Shown one piece after another: positions 13,212 to 24,001 of a stretch of 64,000 nt of DNA. Source of the stretch: Trifolium pratense (taxonomy: Eukaryota; Streptophyta; Magnoliopsida; Fabales; Fabaceae). The position numbers were made by a program, and so were the translations under genes. The stretch covers positions 2,812,001-2,876,000 of the forward strand of contig NC_060064.1 of assembly GCF_020283565.1 (NCBI RefSeq), read 5' to 3'. The number at the start of each line of letters is the position of its first letter. Position 1 is the first letter of the stretch. Below the pieces are notes generated by a model, which was given only the letters and a program-made list of their open reading frames with translations, searched no databases and was not told the DNA's origin.

Positions 13212-14296
13212 GAATAGTATTAAAGTTATTTTTATAAAAAAAATTCTAAATAGCATGTGCTTGACTCCTTTTGTTGGTATTAATTGTGACAACTTTTTAT
13301 ATGGGATAGTTTGTTAATTTTGCACATGATTGAAAATTTTGCAGTTTGAGGAGTATAGCAAGATGATTTACCTAGATGGTGATATTCAAGTTTTTGAAAA
13401 CATTGACCATCTATTTGATCTACCTGATGACTACTTCTATGCTGTGATGGACTGTTTCTGTGAGAAAACTTGGAGTCACACCCCTCAGTATAAGATTGGA
13501 TACTGCCAACAATGTCCTGATAAGGTTCAATGGCCTTCTGATTTTGGGCCCAAACCTCCTCTCTATTTCAATGCTGGAATGTTCGTTTTTCAGCCTAATG
13601 TTGCCACATATCATGATCTCCTTGAAAAAGTCAAAATTGTCAAACCAACTCCCTTTGCTGAACAGGTATATATCAATTAAATACTAAATTTGTTTTTTTT
13701 TTTAAAAAAAAAAAAATACATACCTATGAATTTTATTTTATTTTTGTCAAATAGTCCAGTGACCACCAGAGTTTGAATTTCAGTCCCTCCCTCCATATTA
13801 CATGGAGTATTCCTATCAATCGAGTTATACTCACTGGACACATGAATTATTTTTTATGTACAGGACTTTTTGAACATGTATTTCAAGGATAAATACAAGC
13901 CTATACCTAATGTATACAATCTTGTCTTGGCTATGCTGTGGCGTCACCCTGAGAATGTTGAGCTAGAGAAAGTTCAAGTTGTTCACTATTGTGCTGCGGT
14001 AAGATTTATTTACTATTTCTAATTATTTTCAATTAATAATAAGTATATATATTATGATTGTGAATTAATTAATTTTGATTATGTTACATTATTTATAGGG
14101 GTCTAAACCATGGAGGTACACAGGGGAGGAAGAGAACATGGACAGAGAAGACATAAAAATGTTGGTGAAGAAATGGAAAGAGATATATGAAGATGAGACA
14201 TTAGATTACAACAACAATGTTAGAGTTGAACGTTTCACAGCTGCACTATTAGAGGCTGGTGGGATTAAGTCAGTGATCTCCCCAAATGCTGCTTAA
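11199..14296 (+). CDS. GolS: Galactinol synthase (GT8 family)
   Basis: Four exons, 11199-11531, 13345-13665, 13864-13998 and 14099-14296, give 328 residues, the usual size of galactinol synthases. It transfers galactose from UDP-galactose to myo-inositol, making galactinol for raffinose-family oligosaccharides; the family is cytosolic. Visible evidence: N-terminal RAFVTFLAGNADYIKGVVGL, the DxD metal-binding motif in KMIYLDGDIQVF, the PLYFNAGMFVF block, the HPENVEL segment, VQVVHYCAAGSKPW, and a C-terminus ending SPNAA, close to the APSAA pentapeptide typical of the family. Intron 1 is 1.8 kb because it contains a hAT element and a long TA microsatellite; the other introns are 100-200 bp. G-box-like motifs lie 2 kb upstream. 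In Arabidopsis GolS3 (At1g09350) sits next to CRB, as here. Confidence 0.96.
11777..12830. mobile_element. hAT non-autonomous element in GolS intron 1, with GC-rich cargo
   Basis: The ends are TAGGGATGTGCA (11777-11788) and TGCACACCCCTA (12819-12830), an 11/12 terminal inverted repeat. A perfect 8-bp target duplication CTTGTTTT flanks it (11769-11776 and 12831-12838). The subterminal parts are AT-rich with inverted GGTTTGGTT-type motifs. The centre (about 12411-12583) is an abrupt GC-rich block of CCGCCGG repeats with no stop in several frames. No transposase. It lies between exons 1 and 2 of GolS and leaves both splice sites intact. Confidence 0.9.
13143..13208. repeat. (TA)n microsatellite in GolS intron 1
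   Basis: About 33 uninterrupted TA dinucleotides, roughly 135 bp upstream of the exon 2 acceptor. Likely length-polymorphic. Confidence 0.97.
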
Positions 14297-15109
14297 TATG
14301 CTTCACTAATTATTAATTAAATTAATTAATAATAAAGTCTATGAAGATGATCAACAAAGTATTTGTATCGTCTTAATTTTACATGTTTGTTTTGTTTTTC
14401 TGGAAATTTTTATAGTTTTTGAGAGGACTTTGTTTGTTTTTTAGGAGTCCCTTTTTTCTTTTTCTTTTTTTCTTGATGAAATCAGCCGTTACCTAAACGG
14501 TGCTGTGCTGTAGATATATCTTTAATTAATAATAATATTATTGTTATTATTGTAAGATGAAGATTTTATTTTATTTATTTATCTATTTATTCATCTCCTC
14601 TTGATGGTTTGATTTACATTTTTTCCTCTTATATTATGGAAAAAGCTTACAATTACAATTGTGCCTTATCTGTGGCCGTTTAAATTAACTTATTTTTAAG
14701 TTTATAGAAAATGATTCATGCAAATAAGTAAACTTTTACATTAATTCATAAGTTCTCGCTAAAAAGGACATAAATTGGTTAGGGATGTTTTGCCTGATGG
14801 TTGATGGAATTTGGAGGTGGAAAAATGAATCTATATTTTTCTCATGTTACTACATATGTGCAATCAGTTGTAGCTATAGCATGCAAGCAATTTTTTACTT
14901 TTTAGTGAGACCAAACTTGATTTCTTTGGATACTTCTCACACTCAACATCCAAAGAATTCAATTAGACAAAATGTTTGTGCTTAGAGTTCTCCCATTAAA
15001 TGGTGATGATTCTATTATTATAATTAATCATGGAGTAGTTCAAAATACTGTTGGTGTCTTTTTATTTAGATTTTCTTGTAATTTAGGGGTTTGCACCATT
15101 ATGTAATGG

Positions 15110-15480
15110 ATCTAAGAATGAAACAAGGAAATGATTTGTATTATTAATAACTCAATTACAACTTCCGGTGTATGAATTAGAAGGAATTGAGAGCAATTAC
15201 AAATCTAAGATGAATGAATATAGAAAATTAGGAGAGAACTTCCAGACCTGAGAAAGAAGAGAATAATTCTCAATAATCATCCACACCCACATTCAATATA
15301 TATACTAAGCTCAAGTGTAGAAATCACGTAGAGCGCGAGACCTCACTCCCTTTCTCATTCCCGGCATTTGCGGAGCACTAACAGATTTTGTTGCTCCTTC
15401 ATTTTCTAGAATCATTGACACCGGTCCTTTCTGCTGACGTGACATTTTCATTACACATTACTATAGTTGAATTTAATTTT
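15110..15480 (-). repeat. Possible decayed solo LTR
   Basis: Read on the minus strand, this stretch has the texture of a retrotransposon LTR: a CT-rich leader, then ATTGAGTTATTAATAATAC-like AT sequence, with a TATATATA box on the strand near 15295. Clear TG...CA ends and a target duplication could not be fixed, so this is only a suggestion. Confidence 0.2.
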
Positions 15481-15489
15481 GGGCTATTT

Positions 15490-15847
15490 CTAAAGGTTTG
15501 TGGTTGGAAAAGGATGTGAGTTTATGTGGATTGAGGTGAAGTCTAATTCATCATCAACGGTGTCCTTGATATCAAATGGTTGTGGGTAACGCCATTCCTA
15601 TAAGCTATTCCTTAATGATCTTCTTATGTGGTTGTCTTCTTGTTCACTTATCCATGTTGCTCATTATTTTGCCAAGCATGGTTCTAGTATTTCAAGTATT
15701 AGTAGTGTTAAAATTTTGGATATTGTTCATGGTTTTGCTTCTCTAGCCTAGATCGGGGATGCCTCATACATAATTTTCTTAGAGATTTTTAGTATTTTGT
15801 TTGCAGCTAGCCCCTTTATTTTATTTATAAAAAAAAAAAAAAAAACT
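15490..15847 (+). pseudogene. LINE RNase H-region remnant with poly(A) tail
   Basis: Broken frames on + read EVKSNSSSTVSLI (the DS..V-I core of LINE RNase H) and, after a frameshift, LIHVAHYFAKHGSS (equivalent to the conserved H..R..N..ADxLAKxG segment). After a further 150 bp the copy ends in an A-run (15829-15845) as expected for target-primed retroposition. Frameshifts and stops make it non-functional. Confidence 0.55.
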
Positions 15848-16193
15848 TTAAGAACATTTTGTATTTGTAATGCCACATATATCACAATTTTTTTTTGGAG
15901 AGAATCAAAATATATCAAATGCATGTAAGAATGTATATCAGCAATTTAAAAGCAAGTTAGGTTTTTATTGTTGTTTCCTTTTCTTTTTTATTTTTATAGA
16001 GCCTTTTCATTGTTGTTTGTTATGCCAACATTTTGGAAAATACACAAAATGATAATTAGAGAGTCACACATATAAGTAAGGGAGTCGAAGTTCGGACTCT
16101 AATCATAGTATTTAACCTAACAATTTCAGAATTTTTTTCTTCAGTTGAAATGGAATTTGTGAACTTTAATTTCACTTATTAACATAGTCTTAC

Positions 16194-16713
16194 CAAGAGC
16201 GGTCCTTAGGAGGTGCAAGATACCCTAAGGTGTCGGGCCTCCATTTCATGAGGGCCTCAGATTATTTTTATATGGTAGTAGGTCTCTTAAAAAAAGGATG
16301 ATTCAAAAAATTAAAATAAGAAGTCCCGATATTTTTTAATCTATTTTTGTTTGTCCAATTTAAAGTAGTTAGGTCCATTAAATTTTCAAAAAATAAAAAA
16401 TAAAAATTTGCCTTGTCTCTAACACAAACAAAAATAACAGTATTTTTCTCCTTCTCCCTCTTAATACTAGAAGGGTTTTTTTTAAAGTAGCTAGAAAATA
16501 TTTTATTTTTTTTTAAGAAAAATAAAATATTTTGTTGTTGTTGATTAAAATATAAATATTTTGTATGTCGATTAATTACAAAGATGACTATTTTTTATGT
16601 TATTTATATTAATTATAATTTATATGAGTATTATTCTTTGTATTTTTTTTATTATATGTCTCATTTTTAGTATTTGGTGTGGGACCTTTAAATTATCGGG
16701 ACAGGCCTTAAGT
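16194..16713. mobile_element. Degenerate hAT-like element candidate
   Basis: The left part reads CAAGAGCGGTCCTTAGGAGG and the right part GGGACAGGCCTTA. The layout resembles the CAGTGGCGG elements elsewhere in the window, with GC-richer ends around an AT-rich body. Flanks TAGTCTTA and AAGTCTTG match at only 6 of 8 positions, so the boundaries are approximate. Confidence 0.3.
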
Positions 16714-17212
16714 CTTGTATATCATAATGTTCATAATTACTACTTTTTAATTTCATAAATTATTATTTACAAATTTAAAAAGTACGTGAAAGTGATTAAA
16801 GTGAAGAAGGGTAACTCTTTTATGTCCATTTGGTTGAGTAGAAAAAAAAAAGAAAAAAAAATTACGAAAATTAATAAAATAATTTATATTAAATTTAGTC
16901 CAAATTCATCCATTAGTTTTCGTAATTTTTTTTTTTTTCTCTTTCTTTTCACTCAACCAAATGGACCCTTAGAGCTTAATTGAAAAAACCAAAAACTCTT
17001 TTAAGAGTAAGACTCAACATCTTTGTGCAAAAGAAGAAAAATAAAAAAGACACCACCACACAACTCTACGACTATGCGACAAAATATTATCTTTTTCTCA
17101 CTTAGGTAACCTACTACTAACCTATACGGCTATGCTACAAGATTACGTTCAAGGGTTCAAGGGTATTATAGAAAGGAATACATAGCATTTAACAAATAAT
17201 ATGAATATAATT

Positions 17213-17286
17213 GGCCCATTAGCTCAGTTGGTTAGAGCGTCGTGCTAATAACGCGAAGGTCGCAGGTTCGAGACCTGCATGGGCCA
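17213..17286 (+). tRNA. tRNA-Ile (AAU anticodon)
   Basis: A 74-nt cloverleaf. The acceptor stem pairs GGCCCAT with ATGGGCC and the discriminator is A. The D arm contains TAGCTCAGTTGG (box A), the anticodon loop reads CTAATAA giving anticodon AAU, and the T arm is GCAGGTTCGAGACCTGC (box B GGTTCGAGACC). There is no intron. A run of T starts immediately after at 17287, a standard RNA polymerase III terminator, and CAA-containing sequence lies about 20 bp upstream as in plant tRNA genes. All stems appear fully paired, so a functional nuclear tRNA gene is likely. Confidence 0.97.
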
Positions 17287-17795
17287 TTTTTTTATTTATT
17301 TGCTCAATTTTTACTTCCTTTCAGCGTTCGCTCTGTGCTTTTGCTTGGGCTTTCATGGTCCAAGCATTTCAATATCATCTCTGGGCTTTTGAACATAGAT
17401 AATGTGGTGGAACTGATCTCTACGATTTGTGTTGTTTGGAAATTTCAGTTTTTTATATACTATTTCAAAACAAAAATCTTGTTCTACATAGACCTCTTTT
17501 TTGGTAGACTTATTTAATAGTTTTTTTTTTTTAGTTTTAACCCCAAAATGAAAAGCTAATCCTAGATTTTATAGAATCTATTTTTTAAAAAAGATTTTAA
17601 AAAACGTAAAGTAGGTTTAAAAATTTTAAAAAATCTCTAAAAAAAAGAATCAATAAATTTTTTCAAAACAAAATTGTTGGTTTTAAAGCTTAAACAAACC
17701 CACTCATTGATTTGTCAACACTACTTAAAATCCACTTGTCCAAATGAAATATGTCATCCACCTCCGTTGTTAAAAAGACTTTCTAATGATTCATT

Positions 17796-18030
17796 TTTTT
17801 TGAAAACTTGGTATCCGGCCTTAGAACCGACTAATCCAAGGGGACTAATCCCACCGCCCACTTGCGGGGGCCCCATTTAAAGCCAGAGTTTTTTTGCTCT
17901 GTATGGACTTGGCCCACCAAAATTGGCACCAGTGGGAATCGAACCTGAGACCTTGAGAGGAGCATACTCCAAGGGCCCAAGCCAACACCACTCGACCAAC
18001 CCCAAGTGGGTTTGACCCAAGTCCATACAG
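17796..18030 (-). mobile_element. tRNA-derived SINE, copy 1
   Basis: On the minus strand it has a box A-like GGTTGGTCGAGTGG and a box B GGTTCGATTCC about 40 nt apart, then a unique 3' body and an A-run (TTTTTTT on + at the left edge). It is flanked by a perfect 16-bp target duplication TTTCTAATGATTCATT at 17780-17795 and 18031-18046. It interrupts the left arm of the large inverted repeat, so it inserted later. Two shorter relatives occur at 42483-42609 and 50931-51026. Confidence 0.88.
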
Positions 18031-18158
18031 TTTCTAATGATTCATTGCAATTGAATCGACTTCAACTTCTTCATAAGTCAAATTTGAATCCGTCTCTTGT
18101 TTGTGTTATTGTGTTATGTTTAAATGGAATACTTAAAGAGTGCCCCGGGGGCACTCGT

Positions 18159-18322
18159 TAGCAAGACCCTAAAAGAAATGTGGGGGTCAGGAGAGAAAAG
18201 TTCAAACTTGATTTCAATATATTAAACATAACACACTCATTAGCAAGACCCTAAAAGAAATGTGGGGGTCAGGAGAGAAAAGTTCAAACTTGATTTCAAT
18301 ATCATTAAACATAACACAATAA
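18159..18322. repeat. 82-bp tandem duplication inside the inverted repeat
   Basis: Two copies beginning TAGCAAGACCCTAAAAGAAA at 18159 and 18241, each continuing through GTGGGGGTCAGGAGAG and ATTAAACATAACACA. A diverged relative (GTTGGGGGTCGGGAGAG) appears at about 19053, and the phrase TTTGTTTGTGTTATTGTG appears near 18098 and 19134, tying the whole 17.6-19.2 kb zone into one repeat family. Confidence 0.85.
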
Positions 18323-18739
18323 CACAAACAAGAGACGGATTCAAATTTGACTTATGAAGAAGTTGAAGTCGATTCAATTGCAATGAATCATTAGAAAGTC
18401 TTTTTAACAACGGAGGTGGATGACATATTTCATTTGGACAAGTGGATTTTAAGTAGTGTTGACAAATCAATGAGTGGGTTTGTTTAAGCTTTAAAACCAA
18501 CAATTTTGTTTTGAAAAAATGGGTCTTGCTAACGAGTGCCCCCGGGGCACTCTTTAAGTATTCCATTTAAAGAAACTTTTTATTCAAAAAGTTAAATACT
18601 ACAATTTCCAATGCGTTGACTTTACGCATTCCGATAAAAATTCTATAAAAAAACTTACTATTTAGCATTTGTCTTTCTTTTATACCCCCTAAAAATCTCA
18701 TTTTGCCCCTTGCGGTTTGAAAAAATTTTGCCAAAAAAC

Positions 18740-18966
18740 TTCGGTTTATATTCACCGAAGCCAAATGATGAAGGTTTTAAGTTTTTGCTGATATATTAGA
18801 CCATTTCGGTAACTGCGAACCGAAATATCCTAGATTTCGGTACGTTGTTACCGAAAATTTCATTGGGTCGCTGAAATTAGGCCATTTTCGGCAAAAGTTT
18901 ACCGAAATAATTGTTTCGGTACCTGCGAACCAAAATGTCCCAGATTTCGGTAAGTGGTTACCGAAG
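18740..18966. repeat. Six consecutive TTCGGT...ACCGAA hairpins
   Basis: Short inverted repeats of TTCGGT and ACCGAA (or one-base variants) occur at 18740-18759, 18805-18825, 18836-18855, 18887-18907, 18915-18935 and 18946-18966, each spanning about 20 bp. Spacing between starts is 28-65 bp. Several contain the longer phrase (A/C)CTGCGAACC. No coding frame explains the pattern; it is probably the internal part of a repetitive element. Confidence 0.75.
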
Positions 18967-20250
18967 TTTATCTGCATGTCAAATTCCTTCAGTTCGTATA
19001 AACCGCAGTACCCCCAAGGACAAAAATGGAAATTCAGGGAGCGGAAAAGAAATGTTGGGGGTCGGGAGAGAAAAGGTCATCATGTTTTTCTACTGTTTAC
19101 TATATATTATACTAAATTTAAATTTGTTTACATTTGTTTGTGTTATTGTGTTATGTTTGATTAAACTTCGGTTGTGATGATAATGCTTTTTATTCTGACA
19201 CCTCTTGTATGAGATGAATCAACAAATTCATCTCTGTGCACATTAAGCAACTCTATGAGTCCTTTTATTATTTCAATTTCTCTTTTGTTGGTACTCAAAT
19301 AAATGATGATATTAGCCTAATATTACACTTCTTTGATAATTGATTTGGTATTTTAATGAATTATATATGTTTATATTTTATTCATGCACTCTATCTTTAG
19401 CTCCCCGAATATACTTTTTATAGGATTTTTTGGTGACAAGATAGTTACAATTTTCTTCACAACCTAAAGTAATGTTTCTAACCTATCAATGTTTTTTCAT
19501 TGTTGTTTCTGTTTATATGATTATTATTGAAAATTATGACTTGATCCGTGCACAATAAGAACGAACAATCATTAAGTATAAAAAGATTTTTTTCGATTGA
19601 GTGACTGCAGAGAATTTGAATTCCTCGCAACAATGGATCCATTTCTGGGGATCGTGGATGAACAAATTTTTGGAAGATGTCAAAAGTTGCTAGATATAAA
19701 TAAATAAGTTACTAAACTGAAATGCCTTTAAAAATTTGAAGTTGATAGTTGATACATAAACAGATTTGAATCACTGTCATCAAATGTGACACTACTACAT
19801 GAGAATATCACATCACACACACAAATGTGACAATGGTGTGTTTTACATTAATAATAATAATTTGTTGCATAGAAAAACAAACAAAAAAAACTTAAAACCG
19901 TTAATTAATAATTGATCCCGTAATTGGATCCTCTCATCAATTGCCTGATGACAATAATGACCATATGACCCAAATATCCTAATAAATATATTAATTAGGC
20001 AAATTCTTATTTACCCATTGCTATCCCTACCCATGCTACTACCCATCCTAGTTGTCAAACTATAAATTTGAGTCACTATTATTGATAGATTAAAACATGA
20101 TGTTATATATAATTGCGCGCATATTTAACCCAAAGGCATTAATTGCAACTTTTGCCATTTCCTATTCAATTAAGTGTTCGGTTCATTTTTTCAAAGTAAC
20201 CCTCCATAACAATACTAATAACATGATATAATATATCTCTAATAATGATC
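18967..20250. other. Intergenic region downstream of the first WAT1-related gene
   Basis: Apart from the diverged repeat near 19053-19160, nothing recognisable was found. The DNA is AT-rich with small ACACAC and TAA runs. Confidence 0.5.
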
Positions 20251-23200
20251 TCATATATGACCGTTACCATTGGATGGTAAATAAGATTGCATTTCCATAT
20301 CATTCTTCTTAATTCCTTCTTGTGGCAATGCTTTATCATCAGTAGCATCATCCACTCTGTTACTATCCATCTCTTTGCTCTTCCCCCATAAAACAGCATA
20401 AAGCCCACCAACTATGAGAACAGACCCTATAGCCCTGCACCAAATTATAATATAGATGATGAGTAGGTAATTAATTAAGTAATTAGTTAAATTAAATTGC
20501 ACATAATATAATTATAAAATAAATAAATAAATAAATTTCTTACGTTCCAAGGAATAATTTCTCCCGGAGAAAAGCCCAACTAATCATAGCAGTGAGGATA
20601 AGCTGCATTGGGGTAAATACAGACACATAGAGTGGGCCTTTCTTTTCAATGGTCCATGAAAGTATACAATATGTAAGCCCAGTGCAAATTACTCCCTGAA
20701 ATCAAAATTAGCACCATATATTATATATAAATAAATAATACGAAAATTTCTCAACCCACCCCTGAATTTCTCTTTTCGTTTCGGAAAACGTTTTCCGATT
20801 TTTTTTTGTGTAAATTTTACACTAAAAAAACACTTTGTAACGTATTTTCCGAAATTTTGGGGGGTGAAAAAGAAACATGAGGGGTGGGTTGAGGAATTTT
20901 TAAATAATAGTACTACATATAGTGTACTAGCTTGAATAGTTAAATTAAACTATGTGAACAAATAAAAGCAATTAATTAATTAAATGAATGTAGTTACCGA
21001 ATAAAGAGAAGAGGTAAGTCTCATAGTATCAACGAGTGACCAAGATGAGACACTATGATCAAAAAACAAAGCAATGATCACACATTGAAAACTTGCTAAG
21101 AATAACATGTATGCTGTGCTTGTATATGGTACTGGAAAAGTCCTGCACATATCTGCCTGAAAATATAATTAATTAACAAAAGTATATATATTAGTATTAA
21201 TTAATTTTTTGTTAATTAATTCATACTAAATAGTAGTTATAATATTATTGCATTGCTTACTTGAATGATGAACCATAATGACCAAATAAGAGCGCTAAGA
21301 ATTAAAGCAATAGGGCCAACAAGGGAGTTTGAGGAGGAATCACCACCACTACCACCTTGAACTCTTTGTGCATAACTCCAATGAATACTTGAGTCTGGAA
21401 TACTAATTACTTTTCCATGGTAAAATGATAAAAGTATTGCTCCACCAACACACAAAATGGTTCCTACAACCTTTGCTACACCACTCTTCGTCTTTATTCC
21501 CAATTTCTCTTGTCTACCACAATCACCAATAATAAAATTAATTAATTAATTAATTAATTAATTAATTAGAAAATTTCTTAATTTTAAAATCAGTATTTTC
21601 TACTAATTAATTACCTGAATAAGATTGCAAGAACAAATGTAAAAGCTGGGAGCAAATTGGTGAGTGCACATGCAATTGTTGCTGTTGAATATTTTAGCCC
21701 CACGAAATACAGAACTTGATTTCCTGTTACTCTGCATTCATATAAATGTATACTCAACACTTTGTTTTAAGTCTAAATTGTATTAAATAATTGAAAATTA
21801 TCTTTAGCAACCAAATTTTGCAATTGAATATTTAGTACATAGTTTTTTTTTTTGACACATATTTAGTACATAGTTTTTTTTTTTTCACCATCAGTTTTTT
21901 TTGATAAATTTTTTTTGGTATTTTAAGACAAAATTGAAATTTTAGAAATTATTTTAAGGCAAAATTGAGATATTTTGTTCAAAATTGATTTTTATTTTTT
22001 GTATGAAATTGAGACTTTGTCCAAACTTTAAAAATTCCCTAACTCCGCCACTGGTTATCTCCGCGTCATCACCATTGATAGAGTAATCAAAGGTAGAAAT
22101 AATTTAACAGACATAACACAATTTCAAAAGGGATATTTAACCTTTTGAAAAAATTTGGAGATATTCGAGGATTTTCGCAATTTCAAAGAAGCGTTTGTAT
22201 ATTATATTCACTCAATATATATTTTAAAACTTCAAGTCAGCACGAAATTCACCGTAAATTCAAACATACACTACATTTGATAAATTTATAAAATGTCACT
22301 AAACTAGTGATCAATTTGACTTTTTGATCTCTAAATCAATTACACTGTATATGATGATGTATTTTATAGTGGATTAAGTAAATAAAACAAAAAAGGTTGC
22401 AATATGAGCATAAAGTAGAAATGTCAAAAGATTACCCTGTGATGGAAGATAACAAAATCTGAACCATAATGCGCTTTGTCATCCTTGGAACCATATCCCT
22501 AAAGAAGGGACAAAAAATAATACTTAATAAAACGTGACATAAAATATCAATCTTATGTGTAGCAACCTATATATAGTGCATTTTTTTTTTTTATCCTCAT
22601 CTTAAATTAAAATCACAAAAGTAAGTAATGCATGATGCCAGTAATTAACAACACGACAATTTACACCGAACAATTTTCTGTTAGAAGTAAGACAAAAATA
22701 TGATGTTTAACTAAATGGAAATATTGGCATTATTGAAATCATGATAACTAAAACTCTACACATTTTGCTCATTAGTATTATAGCTATAAACATTGAGAAA
22801 CAAAATGTTAAACGTGTACCATCATAACGTGAAGATTTTTACAATAATTTGAAAAGACGGAAATTTTACATAAACATTTTTTTTAATGGCAAATAATATT
22901 TTATATAATATGCAAAACGAACAAAAGAAAATTAGAATATAAAGGATATCAAAAGTAGATCTACTAAGATCTAATAACCTCTAAAAACACACACAACTCT
23001 ACAAGAAGGCACGCTAAAAGTTAAACATTTTTAATCCAACACCACAAGAAGATCTAAGAACCCCTAAACATGTAAAAAAATGTACTTCTAATTAATATTT
23101 TAAAGAAAATGTTTAATATCGTGAAGTTTTGTTAGTTGTCGGTATTTTGTAGATAAAATTAATTTAAAAATTAAATGTAAAAAATAACATGACATTAACG

Positions 23201-23707
23201 GACAATATTAAACTCCTAGTCAAAATCGATGTCCATCAAACTTCTACTTGTAATTTTGAAAATGAACATTGTTAAGAGTCCTACATCAGATATGATGGTT
23301 TGACTGTGAATTTATAAGTAGAGACAGTCGTTATTTTACTAGCCCGTTTTTTAGAGTTGAGGTAGGAATCTTAATAAACATCATTGATGCATGCATGTAT
23401 TATGTAAATATAGAACTATAATAAAAAGAAAGAAAGAAAAAAAACGTTACATAAATATATATTATATTCAGTTTTTTAGCATATGCATGCATGCATGTAA
23501 ATAACATATAACATATACATATTAATATTACCGTTCAAGAAAATATGCAAAGGGAGCAATGGCAATAGTTCCAAAGATTTGACGATAAGCAACAAGGATA
23601 AGAGGGTTCATGCCACCAAGAATAGCAAGCTTTGAGGTAATATTCATTCCAGCATAGGCTAATTGAGTAAGAAACATAAATATTAATGTAATGAAACTAG
23701 CTGCCAT
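20251..23707 (-). CDS. WAT1-related / UMAMIT transporter (EamA), copy A
   Basis: Seven exons on the minus strand: 23707-23532, 22498-22436, 21731-21615, 21513-21261, 21156-20998, 20695-20544, 20434-20251. All junctions are GT-AG and the frame closes to 367 residues. The protein starts [20 protein letters not shown] and contains the first EamA repeat ([22 protein letters not shown]), a second repeat with [20 protein letters not shown] and [20 protein letters not shown], and the signature [16 protein letters not shown]; ten membrane segments are expected. Nodulin MtN21/UMAMIT proteins export amino acids or move auxin; the substrate here is unknown. It is near-identical to copy C (28069-31533), differing in the first residues and a K/E change in the tail. 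Its 5' flank lacks about 1.1 kb present upstream of copy C. Synteny suggests At1g09380 as counterpart. Confidence 0.93.
20741..20900. mobile_element. 160-bp palindromic MITE in intron 5 of copy A (Mutator-like)
   Basis: The left end, CGAAAATTTCTCAACCCACC, is the inverse of the right end, GGTGGGTTGAGGAATTTTT, apart from a couple of mismatches. The inner arms (CGGAAAACGTTTTCCG; ACGTATTTTCCGAAATTTTG) also fold back. It is flanked by a 9-bp direct repeat TAAATAATA (20732-20740 and 20901-20909), the size typical of Mutator-like elements. The same insertion is present in copy C, so it predates that duplication. Confidence 0.8.
21537..21568. repeat. (TTAA)n-type run in intron 3 of copy A
   Basis: About eight tandem ATTA units; an equally long run occurs at 29356-29387 in copy C, which supports recent shared ancestry. 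Confidence 0.9.
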
Positions 23708-24001
23708 TTTTTTTTTCCTCTCTAAGTTTCACACTCTCTTTGATATCAAATGTGAGAGAGGGGGGGTATATATAAAGGAAAAGATAGGTATGAGTCCAAA
23801 AAAGAGTCCAAAAAACGTGATAAAAGAGTCCAAAAAAGATAGGTATCTTAGTAGTACTAGCTAGTAAAGTATGTATGAAAATGAAAATACTCTTCTCCAC
23901 TCACTCATCACTATAGGGTTTAATTAATTTGTCTCATCTTACCTTCTTCACCTTCACTTACCTTCACGAGAGGTTTGCTTCTAATTATGAATAAACGTTT
24001 T

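Larger units (their letters stand above)
14297..17212. other. Intergenic region between GolS and tRNA-Ile
   Basis: No intact gene. It contains a weak LTR-like stretch near 15110-15480, a LINE remnant with a poly(A) tract ending at 15845, and a degenerate hAT-like element (16194-16713). The 3' flank of GolS (14297-14700) is AT-rich with no recognisable feature beyond TTAAT runs. Confidence 0.55.
17663..18570. repeat. Large inverted repeat with 50-bp palindromic arms
   Basis: The segment 17663-18119 (interrupted by a SINE at 17796-18030) is the inverted copy of about 18305-18520. A separate perfect 50-bp inverted repeat occupies 18120-18169 and 18521-18570; each arm contains the near-palindrome GAGTGCCCCGGGGGCACTC and then GTTAGCAAGACCC. 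Intervening DNA includes an 82-bp tandem duplication. The structure fits a rearranged foldback or Mutator-like MITE, but no clean target duplication was found. Confidence 0.75.

Noticed and set aside
17242..17517. 91-codon frame on +
   Set aside because: It begins inside the tRNA-Ile gene and continues into AT-rich flank; an artefact of the overlap.
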